Positions 11,321-25,586 of a stretch of DNA of 64,000 nt are shown piece after piece. Within the stretch, counting starts at the first letter, position 1, and each line of letters starts with the position of its first letter. The position numbers were made by a program, and so were the translations under genes. The DNA comes from Lojkania enalia. Its lineage: Eukaryota > Ascomycota > Dothideomycetes > Pleosporales. Under the pieces are notes generated by a model. That model did no database searches. It was given only the letters and a program-made list of their open reading frames with translations, and was not told the origin of the DNA. The stretch is from positions 1 through 64,000 of the forward strand of contig ML986582.1 in the NCBI GenBank assembly GCA_010094045.1, written 5' to 3'.

Positions 11321-14300
11321 CCCCTAAGAATCGATTCTTTAGCCCGTGTTTTCGATGCAAGGGTGAAGGTCTGATTGGGAATTTTGCTTGATTGTTTGGA
11401 GCTTGAGCGTATGTGGGTTTCTAAGTTGGAGCAGCTGGTGGGTAGGAGGCTGAGGGGAAAAAGGCGTTGATATCTCTTTTAGTCAGGTCTCATAAATATA
11501 TTTCCATCTATCTCTTATAAGATTGCGCTTTGCTGACTGTGTATCCGATAGGAAAAGCCTTTCATATGAACGTAGTGCGAAAGGTCAATCGGATTCTGTG
11601 AAGCGCAGCTTCATTATAATTGCTGGCGCATTTTTAGATGGGGATTTAAATGTGGTAGTTCTGGTTCGAGATTCCGGAAGTGGGAATTGAGGATTAGGGG
11701 AATTAAGAGGGGCCTAGCGGGCGCATGTGGAGCAAGGAGCTGTCATTGAAAAGAGGGATGTGAAGATGAAGATTGGATTAGTCTTTAGAGGTTCGGGGGA
11801 TTGATATGGAGGGAATGGAAAGGAACATCTGGCGACTTGAATAAGTGGATCATTTATATAGGGGTCTTTCTTGAGTAACATGGCTAGTTAAGACTATTGA
11901 TGGGATGGGAGGGGCAGAGGTTGGTGGTTGGTGGTTAGTTTGTATGGTGTGATGGATGAAGGTTTCTTTTACTTTCCGTCAAGGGATAGGGGGAGGGGGG
12001 GTAAGGATTATGATTTCTAGATGAAATGGGAAAGATAGTTTAAATATTTTTATATACTCATGGATAAGGCCTGCGTAGCTGACGGAAAGAATGTGCTCTG
12101 CGGCCATGAGAGTTTAGATCGAGAATTGTAATGATAGAGTTTCATGCAATATATAAACACGGCCTACGTCTATTTGCACTATTGGCATCTAGTTGATTGG
12201 ATTATTGTAGAGTAGAAGATGGATGACATGACAGAAAGAAATGGCTAGTCGCTGAAGTACATGAAGTTACCTTCAGATGGAGAATAGCGACAAGGAACTT
12301 CTGGATATAACGGCAATAGAATCATTTATCTAGGTCATTAAATTGACTCTTAGTCTTGTTCTTGGAGATCGGAGTGTACTGTGACTTAGGAAACGAAATC
12401 AAATAGTTCTGACCGGAGAGGTGATGATATAGCCGACTTTAGCGGGGACGTATAAACATCCCTCGGTCTGATTAAAAGGTCCATCTGTTGATGGCGGAAG
12501 ATCGACATATTAGTGAATTGATGGGATGAAGGAGTTACAGCACGATTACCTATGAGTGGTGGATGACCGTAAGCGATGACTGCGGCATAGTCTGATGCGG
12601 GGTCTTGTTCCACAAATAGATACGATGGCATCCCTAATTGATACAGGGGTGCCATTTGATAGGTCGAAATGCTAGCGAGGGATGTGATCACCCAATCGAA
12701 GGCAGCCAGGGAAAAGCCAGAGAGGAATGAGTCAATGAGAAATGCTCTCTCCTAAGAGTAGAGACTGAGATATCATTCGGTGAGTACTACGTTGTACTGC
12801 TGTCGAAATGGCTCCCGCACTTCAAATCAAACTGTTGCAATGTTCAACTATTTTGATGTGGAAGGCGAAACCCTTGATAACTCCAGAACATCGGCAATCT
12901 GTAAGACAACAGAAGGCTACGCCATATCGTCCGCCCTCGCTAAAAATTTCATTTATCCAGAATTAACGCCTGCCCTTCGTTTCGAAGTCTCGGTTACCAG
13001 AGGCCGTGATAGATACTTCAAGCATTGGTTATGTCAACATGATGCAGATGTCTTCCAGCTGCGCTGCAGATGACATTGTTGTATAATTAATCGATCGGGT
13101 GGGTGATGCATTCGTTACGACGAAGTGGATGAGATGGATGTGCTACTTGACTCGGGAGGTGTTGCTGAGGATGAACGTCTTCGGGCCGAGTCGGTAGCGA
13201 CACTGAGCTGGCGTTTGGTGTGCTCGTGCATTATTCTTATAACAGTAAGTACCCGTATAGGCGTCTATAGATACACTAGCATACCTAGCGTACACGGACA
13301 TGGCCCGTGTGGGGTTTTCGAGCCCGTATTGATTTGCAAAGTTGTGCCGAGTAGACATGGGCTCAGAGAAGTCTCCAGAGACGTACACGCCAGATGTTTG
13401 AGACATGATGGGTTCGAAGGAAGGAAACACCCAAGAAATGCTAACACAAAGAAACTTGTTTGGATATTGATCAAGGCTGGCGTTCAGGCACTCGAGTTTC
13501 GATACGGAAGTGTTGGCCCGGCCGACAGGGCGGGGGAGAGGCTGATAAATACCAGTAGCTGTGCCAGGCTCCTTCGCGCAAAACAATTCTTCAAAGCGGT
13601 CTAGCGTGAAGGGGCTGGACGGGATCGGCGGATATGATAGTGCTGGGCCCACACGGTTCGGGGCTTTGATGCAAGAATCCAGCGACGATCGTCAGCCGAC
13701 AAGCTCGAGGCAGCCAGGATGTGTGAATCGGTGGCATGTGACTGGCTCGAATGACGCATTGGTGGAGGGCCAAACATACTAGTGTAGAGGTAGTAGGACC
13801 CTGCAAATCCGTCTCCGCTCAGGGTCCAGTGGAGCCCTGCCCAGACCCGGGCCGGGGATGCATTGGAGGTCCTCGTGAAGCCACTGATATAGAGGGATCA
13901 CCGTCGCCATTCGCCATCATTGGCCGCCTGAGAGAAGACGGACAGCAATGATCTGATTGAATGTCTTCTGCATACATGCACTATTCCCGGGCTTTCATGG
14001 TAACATGCGTGTACTGACTGACTACTTGTACAGAAGCACGGCAACGACCGCTTGAGAGCGCCCAATTTTGCATCCGTAGACGGCCTCAACTGGCCCTCTA
14101 ACGGACGCTGCTGGGGCGGTAGTGATGCAACTGTGCCAGACTCTTGGCCCCTAATATGGTGTGGCGAGGACTGAGACGTCAGAGAGAGGAGCCTCAATGG
14201 CACGGAGCACTGGGTCGCCCATGGGAAGTGCCGAATGGGGGGGGGATTTAGCGGGATGCGCGTGCAAAAACGCTCTGTGCTGCGAACATGGCAGTGAAGG

Positions 14301-16906
14301 CAGGACCGATGACGTTACGATCCACGCTAGACATGCCCCGAAGAGGAGCTTGGAAGCACCGCTAGGCCCTATTCGGCTAGGGCCGTTGGGTCTAATTCAC
14401 CCCGTTCCGCCAATGCAGCACAAAACAAATTCACCTTCTCCCCCGATGAAGATTATTGCCTGGGCTCCCCTTCGCTGCCCTCGCCTCACGACGTCAATTC
14501 TTGGGATGACGATGCCGGACAGCTCCCTGCAGTTCCACGAACTCTTCCACCGCCCTCAGGCGAAGGCCCCAGTTCAGTCATTTTCATGTCATGGACTGGT
14601 GTACGCGTTGCATCTCGTGGCATCTGAATATATAGAGTCGTTCACGATTACGAGTCCAAGGCAAGTTGCGGTGAGGATGAAGTAGCACCTGCTACTGTGA
14701 AGAGAGCGACTACCCACAAGCTCAACCTTGGAACTTCGGACGAATTGTGCATTTGCGAAACGACCGAAGACGCTGGTGGTGGTAGCCGAGCTCTGGCAGC
14801 GCGTATGCTTCTGTTAAGACGTTCTAGTTGAGCGGCCGGCTTTCGTTGTAGTGCATCAACAGTTCCCATGGTTCGGAGAGATGTGCCGCACGAGATTCGG
14901 AGTGCCCCCTTGTGGAGCGACTTGGAAGGTGCTAGCTTCAACACCAATCCGCCTTGCTCGGACGTCATCTCTCGTGTTGAACCTTCAGGGGCTCCGGCGT
15001 GCCCCAAACCCACCTGGTTATGCGATGTTATCTGTGCTTACACCCCCTCACGGGAACCAAAGAACTTCTGCTGCTTGCTGCGCGTGCTGTAGGAACGCAC
15101 CGCTGGCTCACGCCTGTAGTGCCAGTTCATCTCGACACCACCGCCATTATATGGCCGAAAACTGCCTCAGTGCTTCGGGCTAGGTCACCCTGTCGCGAGA
15201 GACGGCCACCCCCTCACTTTGATATCATCTTTCTGGCTGCTGTAATAGAAGTTGGGAAATGACGATCCCGCCCACCATGACGCGAGGTTTGCCACCCGGC
15301 ATGCACCCATGCGGTAATGTATGTCAAACTCTCCGCTTTTCAGCTGCCAAGTACCACTTTATTCGTGTTTAATCTAGTGCCTGTTGTCTCTCCTATGCAG
15401 GGTCTTCCAGGGTCTTATCCTTCGAGCGTTCGAGGGCTTGTTTGCGCGAGTGAGGAGGCTGAAGGACGTACCGCTGTTTCGGAGAGAAAGAGATCACTGC
15501 TGATCCGCCATTTCCCTCAGATAAGTCGATGATGAGCGGGGTCTGGAACTGAGGGGAACGCGGTCAGGATTTAGGCGCTTTCGTAACCAATTATGAGCAT
15601 CAAGAGACGAGCTCAAGCTCGTTAAAGCGCGACACTCATAATTAGGATAGTGTCTTGAACACAATATTTCTAAGGCCTCTCCAAGTCTCTTTCCATGTGC
15701 GAAGGGCAAAGTCTCCGGTATAAATTCTCCTACTAATCTGGAAATATCCGTAGATCACTACTATCATTCCTAGCGAGTTTGAAAGTCCGGAACCCGACCG
15801 CCTGTAGTGACCCGCTGCTTCAAGCGCGCGGTGGCACTCAGCGACAATTCAAAGTAGCCCCTAAGAATGAACGGCGAGCTCAGCTAGTTACACTCGCACT
15901 TCGGCAGCAGCTCTTACCACATTGTTGGACCTCGTGATGATTCATCATATGCAGGACAGGCAACCCACTGTCTTTACTTTCTTCGTATTTCGGACCGCAA
16001 GCTATGCATCCATTATACCCGTCTATCTTCACCACACGCCCGCCATGAAGACCAAGCAATTGCGAACGAACTGGCCAATTTCTTCACATTTAGCCCTATA
16101 GAAACCCGTATAAGCATTATCTCCCACTTTCCGAGACTATCTCTATTACCAAATTCGCGCCAAAAGTTTCCAAAGCATCAATCACAGCACTCCCATCATC
16201 ACTATTGTCAAATTACCCTAGGTACCCCTCGGCCTTCCCCTCTCTCCCAGAACCCCACCGCCACTCCCTCATCACGCAATCCGGCATAAGAGCAGACATC
16301 TCGCTTCGGAGAAGATCTACGCTCTATGTCGGGACAAGATGGGATCGGCATTCTTGAGGTCGCCCCGCGCCCCGCGATCAGCGTGTCCGTGGGTGTTGGA
16401 CACTCGAGTGTGTAGAGAGATTCGATAGGCTCGGATAGTGGTCTGTTCTGCGTGTCTGCGTATCGTCGTTGCTGATAAGATGGAGTGCGGCGTATCGGAG
16501 CTATGTTGTTCTTTATTGCTAATATAGGTAGGCTAAGTGGACGCTGTGGGAGGACAATGGTCGTGGTGGTTGCGAGGGATATGAGATGTGAATATGTTAG
16601 TGTATGAAATTAGGTGGGATGTGGCTTATTGTTGCTTGAAATGGTAGTAGAAGTGTTATTAGCCTCCCGCAAAGCCGCCCCGCCGCTACGTTTGAGATTA
16701 GATATTTTTCTGGAGCATTACACGGCGATTGAAACCTGTCCTCCAAGCTATGTATTCTGGCACCTACCATCGCCGACAGTGATCTTATAGAGAGCATCCT
16801 CCCTACAAACCCCCATATACCTTCCAATCTTCACTCACATTACCATTCCGCAATCTAGCTGTAAACTGCACCGGTCCCTCCAAGTAAAAGGCCCTGTCCA
16901 CATCAC

Positions 16907-18293
16907 TCACCCACTCCCCTCCCAAAACTGACTCGCCCCCTTCAAATCATCTGCATTAATCAAATCCGCCCCACCCTCCCAAAGCGTTCTCCAAACCGCA
17001 TTCCTCGTCCCCACCGGCCACGCCGGCGTATTCCAATATCTCGCCTTGATCCCCTTCTCATGTGCGACGCTGACCTGCTCCTCCAACTTCTCCGCCTGCG
17101 TCTTATTGAACTCGAGCCCCTTGATGGATCCGAAGACAGCCTCAAAGTTCGTAGACGCGATGGGCGAGTCGAAGGACGTTACATTTGAGAAGGTGGATGA
17201 GAGCAGAGCGAGAGGCGCATCGTAGAAGGCAAACCGTGGGATGGCGTTTTGGACGGCCCAGATGGGCGTGTTACCTGTGCCAATGACGGTTACGGGTTTC
17301 TCGTCGAAGGTTTCGCCGTCGTAGGTGGAGAGGTATCCAGCGTCTTTGAGCGGGGCGAGGGCGTCGAGAACTACGGTCCACGTCTCGGGCCCGGATGTCT
17401 TCAAATCGATGAATAAGTAGATGGTTTGATCGGAGCTGGTGTCGAATACCCCGTTGTAGGTGGGCGTAGGAGAGAATTTTGTGATGGGGTTTTGACGCTG
17501 GAGAGTGTCAAGAATTGGTTTGATGTAGAGGGATTCTAGTGTCCTTTCGTCCGTCAGGGCGCTGACTTCGTGTCCGACCTAGCGAATGTTAGGTCTCTTC
17601 ATTGCAGTGGCAACGCATGCTTGAAACTAGATATGGAACATGGAAAAGGAAGGGAGTGGGGATGAGAGATATTTGACCATCATTGAACATACGAGTGGGA
17701 ATGAAGAGGATGAGAAGTATTTTCACATTAAAAGCTGTGTATTAAGATGGACAATACGTCTATGATAAAAGCATTCACGCGCCACTCATGGACACATTTT
17801 TGAGATGGAAATCGGCAGTAGTTGTGATAGGAAATTTGTTCTACTTACATACAACGTCCCATTAATTAACCAAACATCAGCCTCAATACTGATAGCACCG
17901 TAGCTCAACCCACTATAAAACGGTACATCCCTCCAATAATCATTGTGGCTATGGACCGGAATCTATCCCCTCATCATGATCAGCGGCAAGCCTTCCAACA
18001 TTAATTTTTTCTTTGTATTTCTCCCCTCTTAAAAGCCCCCGAATAAATGATATATATTCTTCAAGAGGGTACCCTATAAGAGATTTTCTCCAAAGCGGAA
18101 TGAGACTGGGGTCAAACACAGATGGACATACCGGCACAATCCCCCTCGTCAGATCTGTCGGATACTTATACAGGTCTGATTTATCCGTATTCTTTAGAAT
18201 GTTCTGTAACGTGCCGGACACATCTGGGATAGTGGATGCGAGGGTGCCGGCAATTAGTCCGTAGACCACAAGGGAGAGGGAGCGTGAGCGCAT
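16907..18293 (-). CDS. AIM6-like secreted PLC-like phosphodiesterase fold protein
   Basis: Homologue of the fungal 'altered inheritance of mitochondria 6' family, whose biochemical role is not settled; the fold is PLC-like/TIM-barrel phosphodiesterase. Model: exons 18293-18132, 17962-17849 and 17578-16907, about 315 aa. Exon 1 encodes a signal peptide (Leu/Val-rich, residues 1-19). Exon 2 supplies the conserved [12 protein letters not shown] motif and SIEADVWL with the Glu/Asp pair expected for metal binding. Exon 3 has [26 protein letters not shown] and a final [10 protein letters not shown] block, the usual family C-terminus. The introns are 169 and 270 nt, longer than others in the window; both have AG acceptors and the second a clear CTAAC branch point. 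The frames join correctly only when both are removed. Confidence 0.82.
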
Positions 18294-18766
18294 CCTAACA
18301 AAGAAAAGAATTTTCTCTCCCGAATATGTCCTCTCGACCGAGATCAGTGCAAATCAGTAAATGCAAAACAATTTGATGGAAAATGAGGAAGACGATGCCC
18401 TTCTTTAATACTGTGATGTGGAAGGATGGGAAAGACGGCGCGGATAAGATGGGACATGCAGGAACCGGGTTGCTCCTGGCCAATCAAACGTTCACGGGGT
18501 CCGCGCTTCCGATGCTTGATCGCACTGTGCAAACCACCTTCCTCATTCTTATACTCAGCACTGACAAAGAATAAGGACTGGAATTATATCGAATTCGTGA
18601 GTCCATAGCAAGAGTAGCATACACATATTTCAGAAAGAATACACTTTGATTTTTCCTATTAACGAACCAAAGAGCTGGTATCATATCCTTTCCCCACGTA
18701 ACGCCATGCCGTGACCGACGCAAATGCTAAACACAAGTAGCCAAATTCGCTACGTTAAGACGTCCT
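18294..18766. other. intergenic between AIM6-like gene and TAF6
   Basis: Upstream of the AIM6-like gene and downstream of TAF6, both on the minus strand. Probably the promoter of the former and 3' UTR of the latter. No gene seen. Confidence 0.45.
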
Positions 18767-20231
18767 TTATAGGCTCATGTCTGACTCTAAAATGACTTGA
18801 GCGACGCCAGATTTCTGGTCCGCTATCAGTCTGTCTGCGACGACTTCGCCAATCCGCTCCACGAGCCGGTCTTTCAGCGAACCAAGGTTCCCAACGCCGT
18901 TCACCCTTGTAGCGCCTCTTGTACGTTCTAGCCCGTCAAGGCCGGCCATTATCACCTTTAAGACCATATCGGCTTCCGTTTTCCTCGACTCGTCGGCTAT
19001 TGCTTCTTTCAGGACGTCATCGTACAATCGTAGATTTGGCAAGACTAGCATTTTCATTCCCTCTACACCTGTAACCAAAAGTAGGGCTTGAAGAGCACCG
19101 TAATGGGTTCCGAGTGGCTTATTAGGGTCAAGAAACTGCTTGAGGCAGATACGCGCGACACGAGATTTCAAGCCTTGATTTGATGCTGAGTACCTCGCGC
19201 ACATTTGGCTTAGTATAGAGGCAGCGAGGTCACGAAGTCCAAAATGCGCCGGGGTGTTAGTGCCATTCCCATTCATATTGGTCCCATTCAGCGTTTCGGA
19301 GGACGCATTTGATGGAGCCTGATGTGCTGATGGTCCCAAGTGCTTGCCCGTGCAGCACGTCAGTACCGGAGGTACCATATATGCAATGTATGGGTCTAGG
19401 TAGATGGAGCGATTGAAGAGTAGAGCTTCGGTGGCGAGCATCATCTGTTTTAATACGAATAGATTCTTCATGCTATGAGTGACCTTCTCCGCGATGAATG
19501 TGAGAAGGTACGTAACGAGTTGGTGGATACCTGGGTCGGTTCGGATGGAGGCAAGGGCCGCATTTTGCCATTCCGAGTTTGTCTCGTCGATGAGGGCGGA
19601 AGACAGCTTCGCAAAAAGCTCCTGTGACTCTTTGGAGAGGACATGTTTCACCAGCGGCTTGACATTGATGTTATCGAGACCGTTGGCGGCGGCGAGGTGG
19701 GAGTTTGCGTTGGGGCCTTTTGGCAGGAGGTCGGCGTGATTGACCCCGGTCGGGTTCTGTGGTATTGACGGTTGGACGCCTTCAACGGCAAGCCAATGTG
19801 CTGCAGATAATCAGAACGGGGGACTCAAACCAAGTTATGGCCAGGAACAGCATGGGCGTACCTGTGAATGTGATCTCCCGCGGCACCTTCGGCAGCGGAG
19901 CATTGATTAACTTTTCGAAATCGACTTCTTCATCCTCGACATAGTACAAAGGCTGACCTGGGCCGAGCGAAGCCTCACCAAAGCGCAACGGACGGGTGGA
20001 TTCGTAGCCGTATAGGGGCTCCACATTTAATACTCTGAGGGCATTGGATATGTCGTGTGTGCTCAGTGTTGTCCGTTTTCCGTGTCGCATGAACTTGATA
20101 GCCTCCTCCAGCACCTGGGCTAGACGGTAGTCGACATCGCGGGCTAATTCTTCCACCACGTTGTCGGCGAGCGAGGCAATGCCCACCGATTCGGCGACGT
20201 CGCGGATATTGTCTGGGTTCCAAACCGACAT
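18767..20231 (-). CDS. TAF6: TAF6, TFIID/SAGA subunit
   Basis: TBP-associated factor that pairs with TAF9 in TFIID and SAGA at RNA polymerase II promoters. Model: exon 1 20231-19862, intron 19861-19801 (61 nt), exon 2 19800-18767; about 467 aa. Residues 1-66 form the TAF histone fold (start [18 protein letters not shown], then [20 protein letters not shown] and [20 protein letters not shown]). The linker holds [19 protein letters not shown], then [11 protein letters not shown], the usual bridge to the HEAT-repeat C-terminal domain ([15 protein letters not shown] onward). The size fits yeast and fungal TAF6. The splice junction G|CA recreates [10 protein letters not shown] low-complexity Asn/Gly/Thr insert occurs around residues 290-310. 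Complete, with no damage. Confidence 0.93.
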
Positions 20232-21676
20232 GCTGGCAGGGCGCAGGTGACCTCTGAGTTGTGGCGAATTCCTGGGCGGAAGGACGGCGGGAGGGATTTG
20301 CTCAGAAGGGGCGACTCGGGTGGTGGACCGATGGTAGCGGGCGGAGCGTTACTCCAGGGTTGGACAGCGCTGGTGGTTGTGATGACCAGCCCTATGTCGA
20401 GGTGAGGAGCATGCGCCGGGTGCGCGCATGGGAGATTGTTCGGCCGATTCCGGGGCAGAGTATGCGATGTGAACGGTGAGGATGCGGGTGTCGGTACCTA
20501 CGCGCGGGCGGCTCTGCGTTGTATTGTCCACGGGAGTGATAGGCGCGCTCGTTGGCGGAGAGTTGTGATTGTGCTGGCGAACAGCCCTCTAGAGACGGCG
20601 AGGCATGCCGGGCCTTGGCACTTTGACATGGTCCGAGCGTCACTCTCGCGTCTTTGACTCTTCGGCTCTAGACCACCATACTATGCCCAGCCATCCAACA
20701 TCGTCAAGACTCTACCCTGTTATCGAAAATATAAATTGCCCAGAAATTTGTATGGCTACCAAGATGCATTTCACTTCCGAGAGTTGATGCACTTCTGGAA
20801 GGTTTGCTCCTCTCATTTCGGCAACCCGTTCACCTGCAGAGACCACGATAGCAAACACGAGGCTCTTACCACCAAGCAGCACGTTTCGAATGTGTTTATT
20901 GCACAATCTTTCTTTCCTTCGCGCACCAGATGGTCGCTTATGTAGTCTGCAGTTCTCACACAATCTGATATCGCGGAAGCACTAATTTACTAGCCTTCGT
21001 TGGCTCCAGCAGGGCACACTACTACTGCATGCTTTCCTCTGCTATGAACAGCTCAACTTTCCATACATCGCGTATGTATCTTGTATCTTTGCACCGGAAT
21101 CGGCCGTACATCCCCAGCGAATAAGCGGCCCAATACCCTATCAGGCCCCGGTTTTCCAGGCGGTTATCTGCATGACTCCTCTTACTCTCCGCCTAACCCG
21201 GCACAGTCCGATTGTACACATCAGCACGTTGTTTGCCGATGTTGGGAATGCCAATTCTAAGCTCATCTTCTGTCTACCGAACCCGTGGGATGGGGCAGCA
21301 TTTGGCCCCTCTCGTGCTCCAGTCCTCACGGAATCAGCAACTCATTCCAGCCGCGCTCCATCGTGACCTATACATCTCTGCCTGATACCTCCCGTCCTCC
21401 CGTGCGGGCCGTTGCGACTTTCTGATTGCTCCTTCACGAATACTACATCGTTTGCCAGCTGAAATTTCCCACCCTGTCCGTTCTGCATAAATCTATTGCC
21501 CAATACTTAATCCCCATTATCGACAACTTGATAGCGGCCAACTTTCTTCTGCCCCCAGCTCCGAGTGTCCAAGGCCTCACAAACGCTGACTTCATATTTC
21601 TTGCATCAACCCTTCAGATCTTTTTTTTCCTTTTTTTCCTTTTTTTTTTTTTAAAACTAGACATCGTCCAGTCGAA
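20232..21676. other. intergenic upstream of TAF6
   Basis: About 1.4 kb. It should contain the TAF6 promoter at its left side. A T-rich tract (mostly T with a few C) lies at about 21620-21652, just before the small ORF at 21677. No other gene supported. Confidence 0.45.
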
Positions 21677-21986
21677 ATGAGTTGCACTATGGAAAACCCA
21701 TTGACTTCCCACCATGAGAATCATGGCGTTCTCACCAACTTCTATCGACCTGATTCGGGCCTTGAAATTATCAACATGCCGGCAGCTTTCCACGAAAGGT
21801 CAAGAGATGAACCGCCTTCTCCGCCACCTCAACCACCACCAAGCCCATCAAACTGGGCATTCCCTATCTCTAAAGCAAGTCTTGGTGCTATGCCATTAGA
21901 TCTAGTACGTATATATATCTATTATATTTTTGCTTACTAATATTATTATCAAGATTGATGACCCACTCCACCCTCTTGACTTTTGA
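21677..21986 (+). CDS. possible small two-exon gene, unknown function
   Basis: Exon 1 21677-21904, intron 21905-21953 (49 nt; GTACGT donor, TTACTAATA branch, AAG acceptor), exon 2 21954-21986; 86 aa. The frame is kept across the intron and the protein ends IDDPLHPLDF. The middle is Pro/Ser-rich, with no membrane segment or known domain. I accept it only because ATG, donor, branch point, acceptor and stop are all well placed. It could equally be noncoding DNA with a chance arrangement. I do not recognise a family. Confidence 0.3.
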
Positions 21987-22712
21987 CCTGGAGATTTGGC
22001 GGGAACACATTGGTGAGAGCATCTCTCGTCAACCGAGATTAATAGATAGACTCTAACCCGGATTATGGCAGGTCTGCATCCTTCGTCATCTCAACTGTAC
22101 CACATGTGAACCGGCTTCAGCCACAATTCTTCTTCAAAGTTGTCTGAATTCTGTTGTTTTCCCTGCGGCGTATTTGCAAGGATTTGCCGTTTCCTTCGGC
22201 TGGGCTAGGCATTCCAAGTTTTGCTCTGTTTCCATCCACATTGGTGTCTTTTCCTACTATGCACATCTAGACGGGTTAGTATAGAGTGGTACTCTGGTGA
22301 CTAGGTTACGCAAGGCAGTGAGCCTCCGCCACATTTTGTGGCTTTCCTTGACGCGCACATAACATTCCTTTGTTATTCTCAAGTGGGGGCATTCTTGTCT
22401 CCACGAAACTCTTGAAATTGGATATCTTTTTATAGCATTTGACTCGGATTCTTCGTTCAATAGCCTAAGGACAATTTAGTGGTGGTCATCTACTACATTT
22501 GAGGATCGAAACAAAGAGAGGTCAGCCGTTGACGGCGTTATTCTCGTTTGCATTCCCGGCCACATTGAGTGTAATATTAGCGAGAGCAACACCATGACAC
22601 GTGAGTCTTTATTGCATCCCAAACTTATTACAACATGCCGCAGAGCTACTAGGTGACTCGGCGTTTTGCTCTCATCGGGGTCTCAAGCATGCCACGATAG
22701 CCGCTCAATTCT
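21987..22712. other. intergenic
   Basis: No gene supported. The right end runs into the decayed oxidoreductase; its original start codon may lie here but is not recognisable. Confidence 0.4.
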
Positions 22713-24213
22713 GTAGTCCTCGGAGGATCCTTCGCAGGACTATTGGTTGGACATTAATTCCTCGGTAATGCAATTCACAAGCTCAGAACGTTCAAGGGTA
22801 CGCCCATGTATCGAATTATACTCGTTTACCCTCCGCCCATCCGTTCTAGGACATATGTGCGCCGAGAGTACTCGTCACTCCCAATCTACTCAGCGTAGAG
22901 GATGCATTTGTTCCTATCGAACCAGCGTTTTCCCGACATTCTTTCAACGAATTTGCCTTTATGCAAGGCCGGGCGACATCGGTTGATACCAGCGCAAGGA
23001 TGGTGACCGTAGAGCTCGTCAAGAATGATTCTGCAGCATTGATGGTGGGGCGGCTTCATGCTTCGCCCCTCGCAGCGGCCATCTATCATAGATTCAAACT
23101 CAATCTCTCGTACCCATCGTCTACTGCTCGTCTAGAAAACTAGCAAGAGAGGTTCGGGGGTGAGCGAAAATTCGACGGCAACACCACCCCCTCCCACAGT
23201 CGCAGTCACACCTTCGGTTCCGGCGTCCCGTATACCGAAGACGATTACACTATTTTCTTGTGGCGAGTGGTCCCTTCTAAGTCTCAGCCGGGCGGTCGCA
23301 AGGAAGACAGAAGGGCAGTTGAGAGAGTTAGGTGTGCACGTTGTTCACAATTTACGGCATCTAAGCTCCACAATCAACGCAGATGGGAGCTCAACTGCGT
23401 CCTGAACAATGACATGACCATCACTTCCGATATACTCATCCAAGCAACTGGCGTGTACCTGAATACTTGCTTCCTCCCCTCGCACATGCTCGACGAAAAT
23501 GGGTAGGTGATGTGCGACCGTGAAACGCTGAGAGTCCCTATCCATGGCGTAGGAGACCGTGTCTATGTAGTGGGGGACTGCGCCTCATATTCCAAGAACT
23601 ACATACTCGACGTCCACGGAGCTATATCCGCATTGATGAAAAACTTGCACAATGATCTCCTCGCCTATGAATATAGACTGCAGACTATAACTTCCATACC
23701 CATTTCCGAGGGACTCCGAACAAAACTCTCATTTCGAGCTAGCTAGCCAAAGTATTCTTCGTTCCCGCACCCCCCCAGACGTAGGCTCGGAACCTTCAGC
23801 ATCAAGGAGAAGCAAGAGTCCTGTTCCACCTCCCTCACAAACATCTCCCCTGCCTCTCACCTTAAGCCCTCATATCTCCGTCCCCGTACCCGCAAAACCC
23901 GCTCCCCAACCTCATCAAATCGAATATCGCCCTCCACCGCACCCTCCTGACATCTGCGGAAGCTCGCGAAAAGATGGAAGCGCTCAAAGACGCGCACTTC
24001 CACCAAACCCCACTAATACACAGATCATGCCAATCACGAGGTCTGGAGGTGTGGGTATAGTGCTCGGGTTTCAGATTCCGAGCTTGTTGGTATGGATGGT
24101 GAAGGGACGGGATTATAGAGTAGGGAGGACGAAGAAGAGTGTGGGGCGCGGCGCGAACTCATTTGCTATTAAGCCGAAGATCAAATTAATAATTTGTATA
24201 TTCGTTTTTACGT
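22713..24213 (+). pseudogene. decayed AMID/AIF-like NAD(P)H oxidoreductase
   Basis: Relic of an AIFM2/AMID-type FAD-dependent NADH oxidoreductase, readable along its whole length but in several frames. In order: the dinucleotide-binding start VVLGGSFAGLLVGH at 22713, followed at once by a TAA; then SVEDAFVPIEPAF and NEFAFMQGRATSVDT (about 22885-23010); then ITLFSCGEWS and RELGVHVVHN (about 23245-23350). After a frameshift near 23395 comes SDILIQATGVYLNT; an in-frame TAG is at 23504; then GDRVYVVGDCAS. After another shift near 24010 comes GGVGIVLGF and the terminal KGRDYRVG block. At least two nonsense codons and two or three frameshifts mean it cannot make the enzyme. No intron arrangement I tried restores it. 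No transposon is visible inside. Confidence 0.8.
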
Positions 24214-24348
24214 AGAGAGATATTAGTAATTGAGTGCTGATTAACCGATGAACGCACGTCTCATCCGCCAGGAAGAAAAACATGAGTTAGATAGATATAT
24301 ATTCCACGATAAGTAGAGGATCTATGATTGTACACCTAGTCTATAAAT

Positions 24349-25586
<1,238 letters not shown>

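Larger units (their letters stand above)
8407..16906. other. gene-poor region of about 8.5 kb
   Basis: I see no gene I can defend here. ORFs up to about 170 codons occur, but they overlap on opposite strands (for example 13125-13604 plus against 13143-13652 minus) and lack motifs, signal peptides or convincing splice patterns. A (TG)n tract and a 29-nt T-run lie at 10.9-11.3 kb. No inverted or long direct repeat that would mark a complete transposon was noticed, though an old degraded one cannot be excluded. Confidence 0.45.

Noticed and set aside
11640..11690. tRNA B-box-like GGTTCGAGATTCC
   Set aside because: No matching A box at the right distance and no acceptor or anticodon stem could be formed.
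13125..13652. Long ORFs on both strands (159 and 169 codons) over the same bases
   Set aside because: The minus ORF begins at GTG rather than ATG, neither has domains or convincing splice sites, and mutual openness on opposite strands is common by chance in this composition.
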